Shown: positions 25,577 through 33,762, counted from the stretch's first letter. The stretch is 34,398 nucleotides of DNA from a virus (IMGVR_UViG_3300045135_003095:1-34398), one strand, 5' to 3'. Numbers and translations are program-made. Notes: generated by a model not told the origin, from the letters alone.

Positions 25577-28002
25577 AGTGCATACCCCCGCTGCCGGCGA
25601 TCACTCACGCTCTGGATCGCCACCCGTTTAATCTCCGGCAAGGCCGCCTGCAGCTTGGCCTCAATCTGCTCCGCCACGCCCATCTGCGCCCCGCGCGCAT
25701 CGATTGAGATCGACACCCCGCCACCCGCAGCTCCGCCAGGCGAATAAGCCGCCGCCTCGCGTCGATTGAGCACCCGCTCGCCGCGCTGCAGGATCGTCGG
25801 CACTTCATCAGGCCGCAAACCAGCCCAGGAGCCAACCGGCTCCACGGTGCCACCAGAATGCATCCGCGCCGCCCCAGCAAACACTGCCGCCGGCACAGAG
25901 CGCGACATGCCAGACAGACCCACCATGCCGCCATTATGCGACACCGCCGCCGTGGTGCTGCCACCGCCAAATACGCCGGAAAGCGCATTGGCAATCGGCC
26001 CCAGAACCGCGTTCTTAAACGCCAGCACCGCCAGATCCGCGAGGATCGAGCGCACCAGGCCCTTAAAATCCAACTTGCCGGTTTCCACAAAGCTGCGGAA
26101 GGCAGACTCGGCATTCTGAAACGCCGATACCAGCGCCCCGCCAACGCCCTTGCCAAAATCCATCGCAGTGTCGGCATAGTCTTTAAGAGACTGCTTCGCG
26201 GCTGCCCAGCCGGTTAGCTTATCCTTGACGCCATCCGCCGCACCGCCGGCCGCCGCAAGCGCAGCGGTCACCTTATCCGCCGAGGCCGCCGCCTCATCGA
26301 GCGCATCCGCGCCCTCATCACCCGCCCCGGTCATCGCATCTTTGAGTGCCTGCCATGCGGTCAGCGGCCCAGAGGCCGCCGTGCTCAGCATCCGCGCCGC
26401 CTCGGCATAGCCAGACGCCCGGATCCGCGCATCATCTGCCATGCCATCAAAAAGCGTCGGCGCTTTCAGAGGATCATCCGCAAACGCGCTCTCATAGGCC
26501 TCGCGCGCAGCCTCCCCGAGACTCACCGCCTCCGGCACGGTTTGTTTCCACTCCGTGAGGTCCGGCGCCGGGATAGCCCATTCCGGCCGGCGGCCGCCAA
26601 GCGTCAACAGGCTGTTGACCGCAGAGGTCAGCCCTTCAAGGCCGCTCTCCATCGCCTCAACCAGACCATTGATCGCCAGAGCGCCAATCCGATCAAACAC
26701 CGCCGGTAAGCTCTCCCAGATCGCCTGAACGCCGAGGAACGTGCCCTCAAATGTGTTCAAAATGCTATTGGCCCAGCCGACAACCCCATCACTGGCAGCT
26801 TGCAGACCAGCGTAGATCCCCGCTTGTGCCGTAGCCCAACTGCTCTCCACATGCGCCCAGGCCGCCTGTGCAGAGAGCGAGACCTTGGACCAGACCTCGG
26901 AAGCCACATCCTTCAACAGACCCAACGCCGCGCCAAAACCGCCCGCGCCAGAGACGAGCTTCGAGAACCAATAGACCAGCTCTCCCGCCCCCACGACCAG
27001 CGCCCCGATCCCGGTGCGAACAAGCGCGCCCTTCAACACCCGAAGCGCCCCCGCCGTGCGCAGCGTCATCGCTGCCGCAGCCGCCATGCCGGCAACCCAC
27101 TTGCCCGCCATCAAAGCCGCAAATGTGCCCGCATAGGCCATGATCCGGCCAATATTGTGCGTCAGCGCATCAAGTCCCCTGCCAATCGGCCCCGTCGAGC
27201 GCGCCAGATCCACAAAGGTCTTTGCTAGCCCCTCCAGCACCGGTGCCAAGGCCGAGCCGATCTTATTGCCCATCCCCGTCATCACCTGACCCACAGCCAC
27301 CAGCGCCGTGCGCGAGCGGTTCAGACCCGCAATCGTCTTGCGATCCATCACCACGCCGAGGTCCGCCGCCCGCTCGGCCAGACGGGTCATCTGAGCGCCA
27401 TTGTCGCGCAAGAGCGGCAAAAGCGCCGTCGCATCCGAGGCCATCGACTCGAGATAAAACGTCATGTCCTGCTGGCTGGCCCCCGCCTTCTCCAGCGAGG
27501 CGATATAGAGCTGCAACGCCTCCGGCCCCGACAGCTTGGCAAACTGCGCGGCCGTCACCCCAACCTTCGGGGCGACATTTTCAAAAAAATCCTTCATCGG
27601 ACCGCCGCCGGTTTGCAGGAAATCCCCCACACGGTCGTTCACGTCCTTCAAAATATCCGACAGCTTATCCGCCTCGATCCCCACCGTCTCAGCGCCCGCC
27701 GCCCAGCCTTGGAACATCTCCGGGTCCGCATTGGCGACCGCCGCCTGTTTTTGCACCTCAAAAGCCCGGTCCATCGCCGCATGGGTCGCCGCCACAGCGC
27801 CCGCCGCCGCTGCAGAGGCCGCACCGATTGCGGCGAACTTCACACCCCGCGCAAAAGCCGCCAGCTTGGCATTGGCCCGCTGCACCTCGCGCGGGATCTT
27901 CTTAAACGCCTTCTCGCCAGCCTCACCGACACCGCGCAGCTCACCCTCAACCTGCTTACCACCCGTCGCCGCTAAGCGCACCGAGACCTGCTTCGTCGCC
28001 AT
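25573..28002 (-). CDS. Tail tape measure protein
   Basis: An 809-residue protein with an N-terminal charged helix, long Ala-rich helical stretches and several hydrophobic segments near 270-350 (MAYAGTFAALMAGKWVAGM). Its position after the tail assembly chaperone is the tape measure position. At about 0.15 nm per residue it predicts a tail near 120 nm, suitable for a siphovirus. I chose the ATG at 28002, preceded by GGGGA. A TTG at 28014 is upstream. The ATG lies inside the end of the frameshifted chaperone gene, so the two overlap. Confidence 0.9.
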   Translation of the reverse strand: MATKQVSVRLAATGGKQVEGELRGVGEAGEKAFKKIPREVQRANAKLAAFARGVKFAAIGAASAAAAGAVAATHAAMDRAFEVQKQAAVANADPEMFQGWAAGAETVGIEADKLSDILKDVNDRVGDFLQTGGGPMKDFFENVAPKVGVTAAQFAKLSGPEALQLYIASLEKAGASQQDMTFYLESMASDATALLPLLRDNGAQMTRLAERAADLGVVMDRKTIAGLNRSRTALVAVGQVMTGMGNKIGSALAPVLEGLAKTFVDLARSTGPIGRGLDALTHNIGRIMAYAGTFAALMAGKWVAGMAAAAAMTLRTAGALRVLKGALVRTGIGALVVGAGELVYWFSKLVSGAGGFGAALGLLKDVASEVWSKVSLSAQAAWAHVESSWATAQAGIYAGLQAASDGVVGWANSILNTFEGTFLGVQAIWESLPAVFDRIGALAINGLVEAMESGLEGLTSAVNSLLTLGGRRPEWAIPAPDLTEWKQTVPEAVSLGEAAREAYESAFADDPLKAPTLFDGMADDARIRASGYAEAARMLSTAASGPLTAWQALKDAMTGAGDEGADALDEAAASADKVTAALAAAGGAADGVKDKLTGWAAAKQSLKDYADTAMDFGKGVGGALVSAFQNAESAFRSFVETGKLDFKGLVRSILADLAVLAFKNAVLGPIANALSGVFGGGSTTAAVSHNGGMVGLSGMSRSVPAAVFAGAARMHSGGTVEPVGSWAGLRPDEVPTILQRGERVLNRREAAAYSPGGAAGGGVSISIDARGAQMGVAEQIEAKLQAALPEIKRVAIQSVSDRRQRGYAL

Positions 28003-28327
28003 TGTGATCCCCAATCTGCTCGCTAAACTTGCGCACCATCACCGCCTCAATGGGCGGCAACAGCTCTGCGATCACCCGCGGCGCAATGCCAAGCGCGGCC
28101 CCCAACTGCAAAGCCGCGCTCATATCCCAGCCGGTGACAACCCCGCCGTCCGCGCCGGCCATCACCCGAACCTGACCTCCAAGACGCTGCACCAGGTCCC
28201 AGATCTGCCAGCCCTCAAGGGTTTGCGGCGCGTTCACCAGACATGGGCAATCCACGCAGACGCCAGAGCATCCTGTGCAATAGTCACCGCCCCCGCCGAA
28301 CTCCCAGTCGGCGAGAGCGGTCAGCCG
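27956..28327 (-). CDS. Frameshift-dependent chaperone extension (gpT-like)
   Basis: This frame has no convincing start of its own (the first candidate is a GTG at 28255 without a good ribosome site). It is open without a stop from the slippery site to TAA at 27958. After a -1 shift at the end of the 119-aa gene, translation continues here for 123 residues, giving a product of about 241 aa. The junction region is Cys-rich (DYCTGCSGVCVDCPC) and could bind metal. This corresponds to the T part of lambda gpGT, which helps load the tube protein on the tape measure. Confidence 0.8.
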   Translation of the reverse strand, partial: RLTALADWEFGGGGDYCTGCSGVCVDCPCLVNAPQTLEGWQIWDLVQRLGGQVRVMAGADGGVVTGWDMSAALQLGAALGIAPRVIAELLPPIEAVMVRKFSEQIGDHNGDEAGLGALSGDGW

Positions 28328-28680
28328 TTTTTTTCCTGATCCAGCAACATCGCGCCGGCGACGACCTTCTCCTGGAACGCCTCAAACATCGGCCAAAGAT
28401 CCAGCAAAGCAGAGATCCACTCCGTCGAGACAGGCACAGGCGCGCCCGCCTCATCGCCGACACCCTCCCAGTCTTCGATCACCATTCCGGCAATGACCTT
28501 TGCCACAGCAAGCGCCACGGCCTCATCCTCCGGAGCCTCCTCCGCCTGGGTCAGCTGGGCGACGCGCGGATCTTTGCGCGCCGCCAGCATCATCGCCGAG
28601 GTCAATGGCTGGACCTTCACGCGCACACCGCCCGCAAGATCCATCCAACGCGATCCCGCCTCAAGATTGAGTTTCAGCAT
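28321..28680 (-). CDS. Tail assembly chaperone (gpG-like)
   Basis: A 119-residue acidic, helical protein between the tail tube and the tape measure, the position of lambda gpG. It starts at ATG 28680, which overlaps the tube stop (TGATG). A longer start at 28755 would lie inside the tube gene. The last codons GAA AAA AAC GGC TGA contain the slippery heptamer A AAA AAC, so part of the ribosomes should shift into the -1 frame. Confidence 0.85.
   Translation of the reverse strand: MLKLNLEAGSRWMDLAGGVRVKVQPLTSAMMLAARKDPRVAQLTQAEEAPEDEAVALAVAKVIAGMVIEDWEGVGDEAGAPVPVSTEWISALLDLWPMFEAFQEKVVAGAMLLDQEKNG
28327..28333 (-). promoter_or_regulatory. -1 ribosomal frameshift site A AAA AAC
   Basis: The minus-strand heptamer A AAA AAC matches the X XXY YYZ consensus, is in phase with the zero frame, and lies two codons before the zero-frame TGA. 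The -1 frame is open from there into the gpT-like region. A stem-loop downstream was not established. Confidence 0.85.
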
Positions 28681-29618
28681 CAGTAAGCCTCCACCGCGTT
28701 CACCAGAGTGACAGACGCCATCGCAGAGCCATCCGCCTGTTGCGCCGCCTGCCAATCAAAGCTCACCTGCACGCCCTGCGGCCCGGTGATCTCCCGGCGC
28801 GGACGCGGCAGATAGACCGTGGGCACAGACACCGTCAGGCTTTCACCAGAGGCCAGCTCATAGGCAAACTCCAGCGCGCAGGACGTGCCGTTCACCGCCT
28901 GGGTCAGCAGCGTGGTATCTGCAAAGCGCACGTCGATCTTGCCCGTCATCGCCGCGATCGAAGGATCCGCCCCGTCGATCTTGCCATCCGCCCGGATCGT
29001 CTCCACCCGATCCAGATTGTTGGCGTAATTGATCTCCGCAGAGACGATATTGCCAATCGAAACCCCATTGCGCGTCACCGAGCCGTTAAAATGCCCAAAC
29101 CGCTGCAGCGCCACCGTGGCCAGTGTCCCAGCCGACGAACTGGTCGCCAGATCCTCGCCTTGTGCCACGATCCCCACCGAGGCCGTCAAAAGCCCCGAGC
29201 GCGCCATCGACCAGCTCAAGCGATCCACCATGCAGCCCGCATACATCGCGTAGCTCGGCACCTCCGGGAGACCCGTCTCAATCGAGAACGATGGCAGCTC
29301 CCAGCTGCCGCTCTCAAACACATGCGTGTAAGGATCGGTGCCCGTGGTCGCGGGCGCCCCAAACGTGGCCTTCAGCCACAAGCCAAACGCCTCCGCATCC
29401 ATCGGCACCACCACAGTGCCATCCGCCGTCACCGCATCCTTCTGCGGTGCCAGAGGATCCCGGCCATAGCCAAGCAACTCCGAGGCTTGCAGAGGCTGCT
29501 CAGCCCCCAGCGAAGCCGTCGCAAACGGCATCTTCGTATACCCCGAACTCGGCGAAGTGCCATAAGTGGTTTCAAACGCAAGCGCCATTTGCGCGCGCGC
29601 TCCTTGGGCTCGTCCCAT
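28680..29618 (-). CDS. Major tail tube protein
   Basis: A 312-residue tail tube protein. The start (MGRAQGARAQMALAFETTYG) and the segment VPMDAEAFGLWLKATFG, then MVDRLSWSMARSGLLTASVG and LQRFGHFNGSVTRNGV, fit the tail tube family found in many alphaproteobacterial siphoviruses. The size suggests a tube domain with an extra C-terminal Ig-like part. It is followed directly by the tail assembly chaperone. Confidence 0.87.
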   Translation of the reverse strand: MGRAQGARAQMALAFETTYGTSPSSGYTKMPFATASLGAEQPLQASELLGYGRDPLAPQKDAVTADGTVVVPMDAEAFGLWLKATFGAPATTGTDPYTHVFESGSWELPSFSIETGLPEVPSYAMYAGCMVDRLSWSMARSGLLTASVGIVAQGEDLATSSSAGTLATVALQRFGHFNGSVTRNGVSIGNIVSAEINYANNLDRVETIRADGKIDGADPSIAAMTGKIDVRFADTTLLTQAVNGTSCALEFAYELASGESLTVSVPTVYLPRPRREITGPQGVQVSFDWQAAQQADGSAMASVTLVNAVEAY

Positions 29619-29764
29619 CTGTGTCTCCTGTATTGAATTGAGATGCTGGCAAGGTCGACAAACGTCTTCTACTTGCAGGTCGGTAAATCGGTATTACGTC
29701 TATAAGAAGGGATGGCGGCCGGTAGGGCCAAGCCGCCTGTATGCGCAAAGGGAGCCGACATCAT

Positions 29765-29989
29765 ATGACCTCAGATGCTTTATCGGGCCTAATTATGCTC
29801 GCCGTGGCAGCGTCGATTCTCTTCTTGGGTCTGTGGATCTATGTCCTGCTGCCAGCCGATATGGCGAGTGACCGCCATCGCAGTGCCTTTGGCTGGGTTC
29901 TGGTAAGCCTGATGTTCTCTCCGCTGTTGGCTTGCCTGCTGCTATGGCTGCTGGGAGATAATCCAAACCAACCAGATCGTGCCGACTGA
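29765..29989 (+). CDS. Small two-helix membrane protein (moron)
   Basis: A 74-residue protein with two hydrophobic helices (LIMLAVAASILFLGLWIYVLL near the start, then FGWVLVSLMFSPLLACLLLWLL). It runs against the late operon between the tube and terminator genes, so it has its own promoter and may be expressed in the lysogen. Preferred start is the ATG at 29765, about ten nt after GGGAG; an ATG at 29741 is also in frame. Small membrane proteins like this sometimes block superinfection, but nothing in the sequence shows it. Confidence 0.65.
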   Translation: MTSDALSGLIMLAVAASILFLGLWIYVLLPADMASDRHRSAFGWVLVSLMFSPLLACLLLWLLGDNPNQPDRAD

Positions 29990-29994
29990 CGATT

Positions 29995-30414
29995 TTATTG
30001 CAGCGGGTTTGCAACCGCATAATGCAGGACAATCGGAATAACGGCCGCCTTTAGGCTCGGTGCGCCCTCAACAGGTAGGTCCACTGGCTCCGGGGCTTGC
30101 CCCTCTACCCAATCGCAAAGCCCACCCAAAGTGCGATCATCACCATACACATCACCCAAAGCACGACATATCCGATCAAAACCATCTTCATGGTCGCCAC
30201 CCTGCACAATCACTTCAACCTCCGCAACATGTCGATAATGATAGCGCAAAGGCGATAAGGTCACCTCGGGCTCTCCCGGATCGCCGTCACGCAGAATGAC
30301 CAGACCACCCGCTGGGATCCGCTCGGGCAGCACAGACCCGCGTAAAACTGTGCTGTTCAGTGTTTTCAGCCGCAGATGCAGCGCTTGCAGGATGGTTTCT
30401 CGGGTGCTGGGCAT
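29995..30414 (-). CDS. Tail terminator/completion protein (gpU position)
   Basis: A 139-residue protein upstream of the tube gene, where lambda has gpU/gpZ. Motifs are STRETILQALHLRLKTL at the start and PAGGLVILRDGDPGEPEVTL, then a C-terminal strand pattern. I believe relatives are often labelled acyl-CoA transferase, but nothing here resembles that enzyme. It probably ends tube polymerisation. Confidence 0.65.
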   Translation of the reverse strand: MPSTRETILQALHLRLKTLNSTVLRGSVLPERIPAGGLVILRDGDPGEPEVTLSPLRYHYRHVAEVEVIVQGGDHEDGFDRICRALGDVYGDDRTLGGLCDWVEGQAPEPVDLPVEGAPSLKAAVIPIVLHYAVANPLQ

Positions 30415-30457
30415 GGTCTTGATTTCCGTTCCAATATTCTACATTGAGCACACCAAT

Positions 30458-30534
30458 GGGCCTGTAGCTCAATTGGTTAGAGCAGAGCGCTCATAACGCT
30501 TTGGTTGCGGGTTCAAGTCCTGCCGGGCCTACCA
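30458..30534 (+). tRNA. tRNA with CAT anticodon (Ile2 or Met)
   Basis: A 77-nt cloverleaf including an encoded CCA. The acceptor stem is GGGCCTG/CGGGCCT with a G1-T72 wobble; D-arm GCTC/GAGC; anticodon loop CTCATAA with 3 GC pairs next to it; T-stem GCGGG/CCTGC. C4-G69 and C5-G68 recall the determinants read by TilS in tRNA-Ile2, so an AUA-reading isoleucine tRNA is favoured over elongator Met, but this is uncertain. It is not an initiator. Confidence 0.9.
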
Positions 30535-30537
30535 ATT

Positions 30538-30623
30538 GCCCCCTTGGTGGAATGGTAGACACAGAAGACTTAAAATCTTCAGGCCGAAAGGCCGTGCCAG
30601 TTCGAGTCTGGCAGGGGGCACCA
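30538..30623 (+). tRNA. tRNA-Leu (TAA)
   Basis: An 86-nt class II tRNA with a long variable arm and encoded CCA. The acceptor stem GCCCCCT/AGGGGGC is perfect. The anticodon loop CTTAAAA gives TAA, reading UUA and UUG leucine codons. It follows the CAT tRNA by 3 nt, so both are one transcript. Confidence 0.93.
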
Positions 30624-30701
30624 AAGTTACATCTGTCATACAATTCGGTTTCAAAGCACCAGTGGCGGTCAACCGTTCTGGATTTGCTTCAAGAATTATG
30701 G

Positions 30702-30714
30702 TAGGTATTACCTA
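30702..30714. promoter_or_regulatory. Palindromic operator candidate before parD
   Basis: TAGGTATTACCTA is a palindrome with 6-bp arms and one central base. It lies just before a TATACT element (30717-30722), which could be the -10 of the toxin-antitoxin promoter. RHH antitoxins usually repress their own promoter at such sites. Confidence 0.5.
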
Positions 30715-30739
30715 TTTATACTCACTTGAGGGTTCGATC

Positions 30740-31024
30740 ATGAATGCAGTGCGCCCTGTAGCTGTCAAATTAGATGAGGCCACACGTGAACGGCTTCAAC
30801 ATCTTGCAGAAGTAAGAGAGCGCACGCCGCATTGGCTGCTCCGCGCGGCCGTATCTGAATTTTTGGACCGCGAAGAAAAACGTGAGGCATTCCGGCAGGA
30901 TGCACTAGCCGCTTGGGCAGAATATGAGATGACAGGTCAATACGTCACTCATGAGGAAGCTGATGCCTGGTTTGAGAAACTCGAAACAGGCAACGATTGC
31001 GGACCTCCTGAATGCCACAACTGA
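30740..31024 (+). CDS. ParD/CopG-like RHH antitoxin
   Basis: A 94-residue protein with an N-terminal ribbon-helix-helix (RPVAVKLDEATRERLQHLAE, then RTPHWLLRAAVSEFLDREE) and an acidic C-terminal tail (EYEMTGQYVTHEEADAWFE) that would wrap around the toxin. The ATG at 30740 has GAGGG upstream. It overlaps the toxin gene by 13 nt, the usual antitoxin-first order. It probably also represses the promoter at the palindrome upstream. Confidence 0.88.
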   Translation: MNAVRPVAVKLDEATRERLQHLAEVRERTPHWLLRAAVSEFLDREEKREAFRQDALAAWAEYEMTGQYVTHEEADAWFEKLETGNDCGPPECHN

Positions 31025-31302
31025 TATGGTCCCCAGCAGCGCTGCGGGATATTGAACGCCTTCATCGGTTTCTTGTCGAGAAGAACGCTCAAGCGGCGCG
31101 CAATGCGATAAAGACAATTCGTAGCAGTATGAACGTTCTTGCTGAGCATCCTGAAGTAGGCCGGCCCGCTGAGCATATGACGCCTGAGTTTCGGGAATGG
31201 CTTATCCCATTTGGTAGCAGCGGGTATATTGCTCTGTATCGTATTCATGACCAGAAGGCCGTGGTTCTAGCCGTTCGCCATCAACGGGAAGCTGGGTACT
31301 AA
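31012..31302 (+). CDS. ParE/RelE-like toxin
   Basis: A 96-residue toxin of the ParE/RelE superfamily: SPAALRDIERLHRFL at the start, IKTIRSSMNVLAEHPEVGRP in the middle and the terminal strands YIALYRIHDQKAVVLAVRHQR. The size and order fit a type II system. ParE-like members poison gyrase and RelE-like members cut mRNA; the sequence favours ParE. In a prophage it may stabilise the lysogen or act in abortive infection. Confidence 0.87.
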   Translation: MPQLIWSPAALRDIERLHRFLVEKNAQAARNAIKTIRSSMNVLAEHPEVGRPAEHMTPEFREWLIPFGSSGYIALYRIHDQKAVVLAVRHQREAGY

Positions 31303-31309
31303 GGCAAGT

Positions 31310-31939
31310 TCACAGTTTGCCTCTCCCCCACTTAGCCACAACCCGCGCTGGCAAGCCCGCCTGCACGCGGTCAGCATCGCGCGGCAGATCCAGACGTTTT
31401 GCCAGCTTCACCTGCGGCACCAACAGGAAGATCGGCACCGTTGCGCGTCCACGCCCCGTTTTGGAGCGGGATTCGACGCCAAGCCCACGCGCGTTAAGCC
31501 GCCCATCGGCCACCAAGAGACTTGGACCACGGCGCCGATAGACAAACCGCAGCCGCAACCCGCGCCGACGCTCCCACTCGCCGGGGGTTAAGGCTTTGCC
31601 GCGTGTCCCTTTGCCAGCCGCAGGCAAAGGGATGGCCAACCAAAACCCATCCTTCGATCGGATCAGAGGCCCTGTATCATGCGCGCCGATGATCTCAGGC
31701 GCTTTCGACCAAACAAAGGCCGCAGCACTTAAGCTTTCCCCAGTTTGAGGATAAGCCCGGCTGCGAATGGAGTTGCTGAGGCGTCGCCCCAGTCCCGCCC
31801 CGGTAACCTGCGCCCGCCAATCTCCTTTCAGCTCTTGGCCTGCCTCACGCATCGCCCCGGTGACGGCTTTCTCCCCGGCCTTGATTTCAGCCGCCATGGC
31901 CGCAACCAGGTCCGGGGTGATATCTACCGAGAGTTTCAT
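31310..31939 (-). CDS. DUF6441-like tail completion protein
   Basis: A 209-residue basic protein with an N-terminal MKLSVDITPDLVAAMAAEIK, then TGAGLGRRLSNSIRSRAYP and IIGAHDTGPLIRSKDGFWLA. This matches my recollection of DUF6441, a tail or neck protein in Rhodobacteraceae phages (HK97 gp10/lambda gpZ position). It overlaps the upstream head-tail joining gene by 4 nt. Confidence 0.7.
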   Translation of the reverse strand: MKLSVDITPDLVAAMAAEIKAGEKAVTGAMREAGQELKGDWRAQVTGAGLGRRLSNSIRSRAYPQTGESLSAAAFVWSKAPEIIGAHDTGPLIRSKDGFWLAIPLPAAGKGTRGKALTPGEWERRRGLRLRFVYRRRGPSLLVADGRLNARGLGVESRSKTGRGRATVPIFLLVPQVKLAKRLDLPRDADRVQAGLPARVVAKWGRGKL

Positions 31940-32247
31940 GCGGGGGTGAGCTCCAAGGTCCAGAACAATCGCTCCCGGTCCCGTTGTGGTTCCCCCTGAA
32001 TGAGGAAGGTCTCTTCCCCGATCAGGATCTGCTCATCCGGACGCGGGGCTGGAATGTCCGCCACCCGAACGTCCATCCGGGTGGTGTCTGACATAAGACG
32101 CGCCGCACCGAACGACGTGATTACATCCGGGCGACGCAGGATGCCACGCGCCCGGGTGAACTGTCCTTCAGCATCCCGGTGCCAGATCTCAATGGAAAGG
32201 TTGGCATCAAGGAACAGAGCGGCAGTGGCATATGCAAAGGCAGACAT
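31936..32247 (-). CDS. Head-tail joining protein
   Basis: A 103-residue protein directly after the capsid gene. The N-terminal stretch (ATAALFLDANLSIEIWHRD) and the pattern LILIGEETFLIQGEPQRDRE-like C-terminal half (here ILIGEETFLIQGEPQRD) fit small neck proteins of the lambda gpFII type. It should form the interface between portal and tail. Confidence 0.65.
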   Translation of the reverse strand: MSAFAYATAALFLDANLSIEIWHRDAEGQFTRARGILRRPDVITSFGAARLMSDTTRMDVRVADIPAPRPDEQILIGEETFLIQGEPQRDRERLFWTLELTPA

Positions 32248-32253
32248 GCTGGC

Positions 32254-33276
32254 TTAGTTCGAACTATGCAGGCGGATGGCCAGCCGCGGGCGCTTATTGA
32301 CCGGTAGGATGGAGCTTTCGGTCATCAGATCGATCCAACGCCCCTTACTGTCCATCTGCTGGCGGGCATAGAGCGGCAGGCCGACGGTGTTGGCGGTCTC
32401 GAGAAGATTGGCTGGCCCGCCATAGGTGGTGAAGGTGTCAAAGGTACCCATCGGGAAGGCAATGCCTTCGCCTGCCGGGATCAGACGTTCAGAGGTGCCA
32501 TTCGAAAGGGTCACCGAGCCGTTATATTCCTCAAAGAGGATGCCCGCGAAGGGGAAGGCGCGACGCATGTCGTCACGCAGTGGCTGACCGCCGGTGGCCG
32601 AGTAGAACTTGTAGGCGTCTTCGGTCTTGGGATGGCTAATCAGCTTGTCGAAGAACTCAGAACTCACCAGGGCATGGGCCGTCGTCATGGTCTCGCCCAG
32701 AAGATTGTCCTCGATCCCGCGCAGGATCGTGCGGACCTTGCCTTGAATGTTTGTACCAGCCGTGCCGAAGACGAAGTCGACCGAGATTTGCTCAAGACCA
32801 AACTCGGTAAAGTAGTTGTAGAGGGTCGTGCCTGCGCCGTCTTTGACGATGCCACGCAGAGCGTTCATCTCCATATACTCCCGTGTCTGGGCATGTTTGC
32901 GCCGCATGAGGGTAAGCTTGCGGTTCATCACCTCAACCAGCGGATCGGCTGCATCCGAGACACCCAGTGCCGGCATGCCCTGAATGTCTGCGGGAAGGAT
33001 GACATCGTCATGGGGGATCCAAGGCAGAGCAAAGCTGCGCATCTCGCGGGTCTCACGATTGCCAACCGTGGCAGGAGCACCAAGAGGGACAGAGGGCAGG
33101 AGGCTTAAGACCCCCTTGCGCTGCTCAATGACGATGGAGCGTTGGGTGACACCTTCAAAGCGAAATAGGCCAATCTGGCCAAGGCGGGTGTAGAGATTGG
33201 GCAGGATATTGATGGCCTGCGTCATCTCGGCGAGCGAATAGCCGCCCGCATCAAACGGGTTGCGGGTGATGGTCAT
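32254..33276 (-). CDS. Major capsid protein (lambda gpE family)
   Basis: A 340-residue capsid protein of the lambda gpE family. Start NPFDAGGYSLAEMTQAINIL, then LYTRLGQIGLF, is typical of the family, as are RKHAQTREYMEMNALRGIVK in the middle and a conserved YGGPANLLETANTV-like C-terminal region. The gene order protease, decoration protein, capsid matches lambda C-D-E. The HK97 fold assembles the shell. Confidence 0.93.
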   Translation of the reverse strand: MTITRNPFDAGGYSLAEMTQAINILPNLYTRLGQIGLFRFEGVTQRSIVIEQRKGVLSLLPSVPLGAPATVGNRETREMRSFALPWIPHDDVILPADIQGMPALGVSDAADPLVEVMNRKLTLMRRKHAQTREYMEMNALRGIVKDGAGTTLYNYFTEFGLEQISVDFVFGTAGTNIQGKVRTILRGIEDNLLGETMTTAHALVSSEFFDKLISHPKTEDAYKFYSATGGQPLRDDMRRAFPFAGILFEEYNGSVTLSNGTSERLIPAGEGIAFPMGTFDTFTTYGGPANLLETANTVGLPLYARQQMDSKGRWIDLMTESSILPVNKRPRLAIRLHSSN

Positions 33277-33324
33277 AGGGAAACTCCGGGGAATAGAGGG
33301 ATGTGTGTGAGGCAGTGGGGGCGC

Positions 33325-33705
33325 TTAGGCGGTATCGCGAGGGATGATGCCCAGCGCGCTCAGCTGCCCGAGCTTGGTCGTGATTTTGGCGTCGTCATCA
33401 ACTGTGGTGTCAAATACGAGGGCTGACTTTGAGACAATTGCAGGGCCGCGCAGCACGACGATGGCGTTGATGTCTCCATCTGTGGCATCGGTTGCATAAA
33501 GTAGGACACCGGCAGCCGTTTGGGCGCCATCCGTGCCGCCAGAGGTGGCGAGTTTGTATTTGCCGCTAGCAGTGATTTTGCCCAGCACAGCGCCAACCGG
33601 GTAGCTCGTGCCGGCGAGTAAAGTGATGGTTTCTCGTGTGTAGTTGGGGTTCAGCTCATATTTGAGCACATCGCCCATGGTGGGCGGTTGGGTCAGGACA
33701 GACAT
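33325..33705 (-). CDS. Head decoration protein (lambda gpD family)
   Basis: A 126-residue protein of the gpD family: DVLKYELNPNYTRETITLLA, then GTSYPVGAVLGKITASGKYK and GVLLYATDATDGDINAIVVLRG. It binds the expanded capsid as trimers and stabilises it. It lies 48 bp before the capsid gene and downstream of a terminator-like hairpin. Confidence 0.92.
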   Translation of the reverse strand: MSVLTQPPTMGDVLKYELNPNYTRETITLLAGTSYPVGAVLGKITASGKYKLATSGGTDGAQTAAGVLLYATDATDGDINAIVVLRGPAIVSKSALVFDTTVDDDAKITTKLGQLSALGIIPRDTA

Positions 33706-33724
33706 GGGTCATCTCCACTCAGAG

Positions 33725-33762
33725 GATAAAAGAAAGCCCCCACCGCGTGCACGATGGGGGCT
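33725..33762 (-). terminator. Intrinsic terminator-like hairpin
   Basis: On the minus strand AGCCCCCA, a 12-nt loop and TGGGGGCT form a perfect 8-bp stem followed by TTCTTTT. It lies between the protease/scaffold gene and the decoration gene, so it would reduce or time expression of the capsid genes, or require antitermination. Confidence 0.7.

Noticed and set aside
27956-28255. An independent 99-aa gene starting at GTG 28255
   Set aside because: The start has no good ribosome site, and the frame is open upstream to a slippery heptamer, so it is better read as the frameshift extension.
15594-29641. Many long plus-strand open frames opposite the phage late genes (for example 19238-20275, 23011-24039, 27222-27905, 28740-29636)
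   Set aside because: They are antisense to clear structural genes, have Pro/Arg/His-rich low-complexity products typical of GC-rich mirror frames, and lack ribosome sites.
29995-30414. Acyl-CoA transferase, a label I believe is given to this phage family
   Set aside because: 139 residues is far too short and no CoA-transferase motif is present; the position indicates a tail completion protein.
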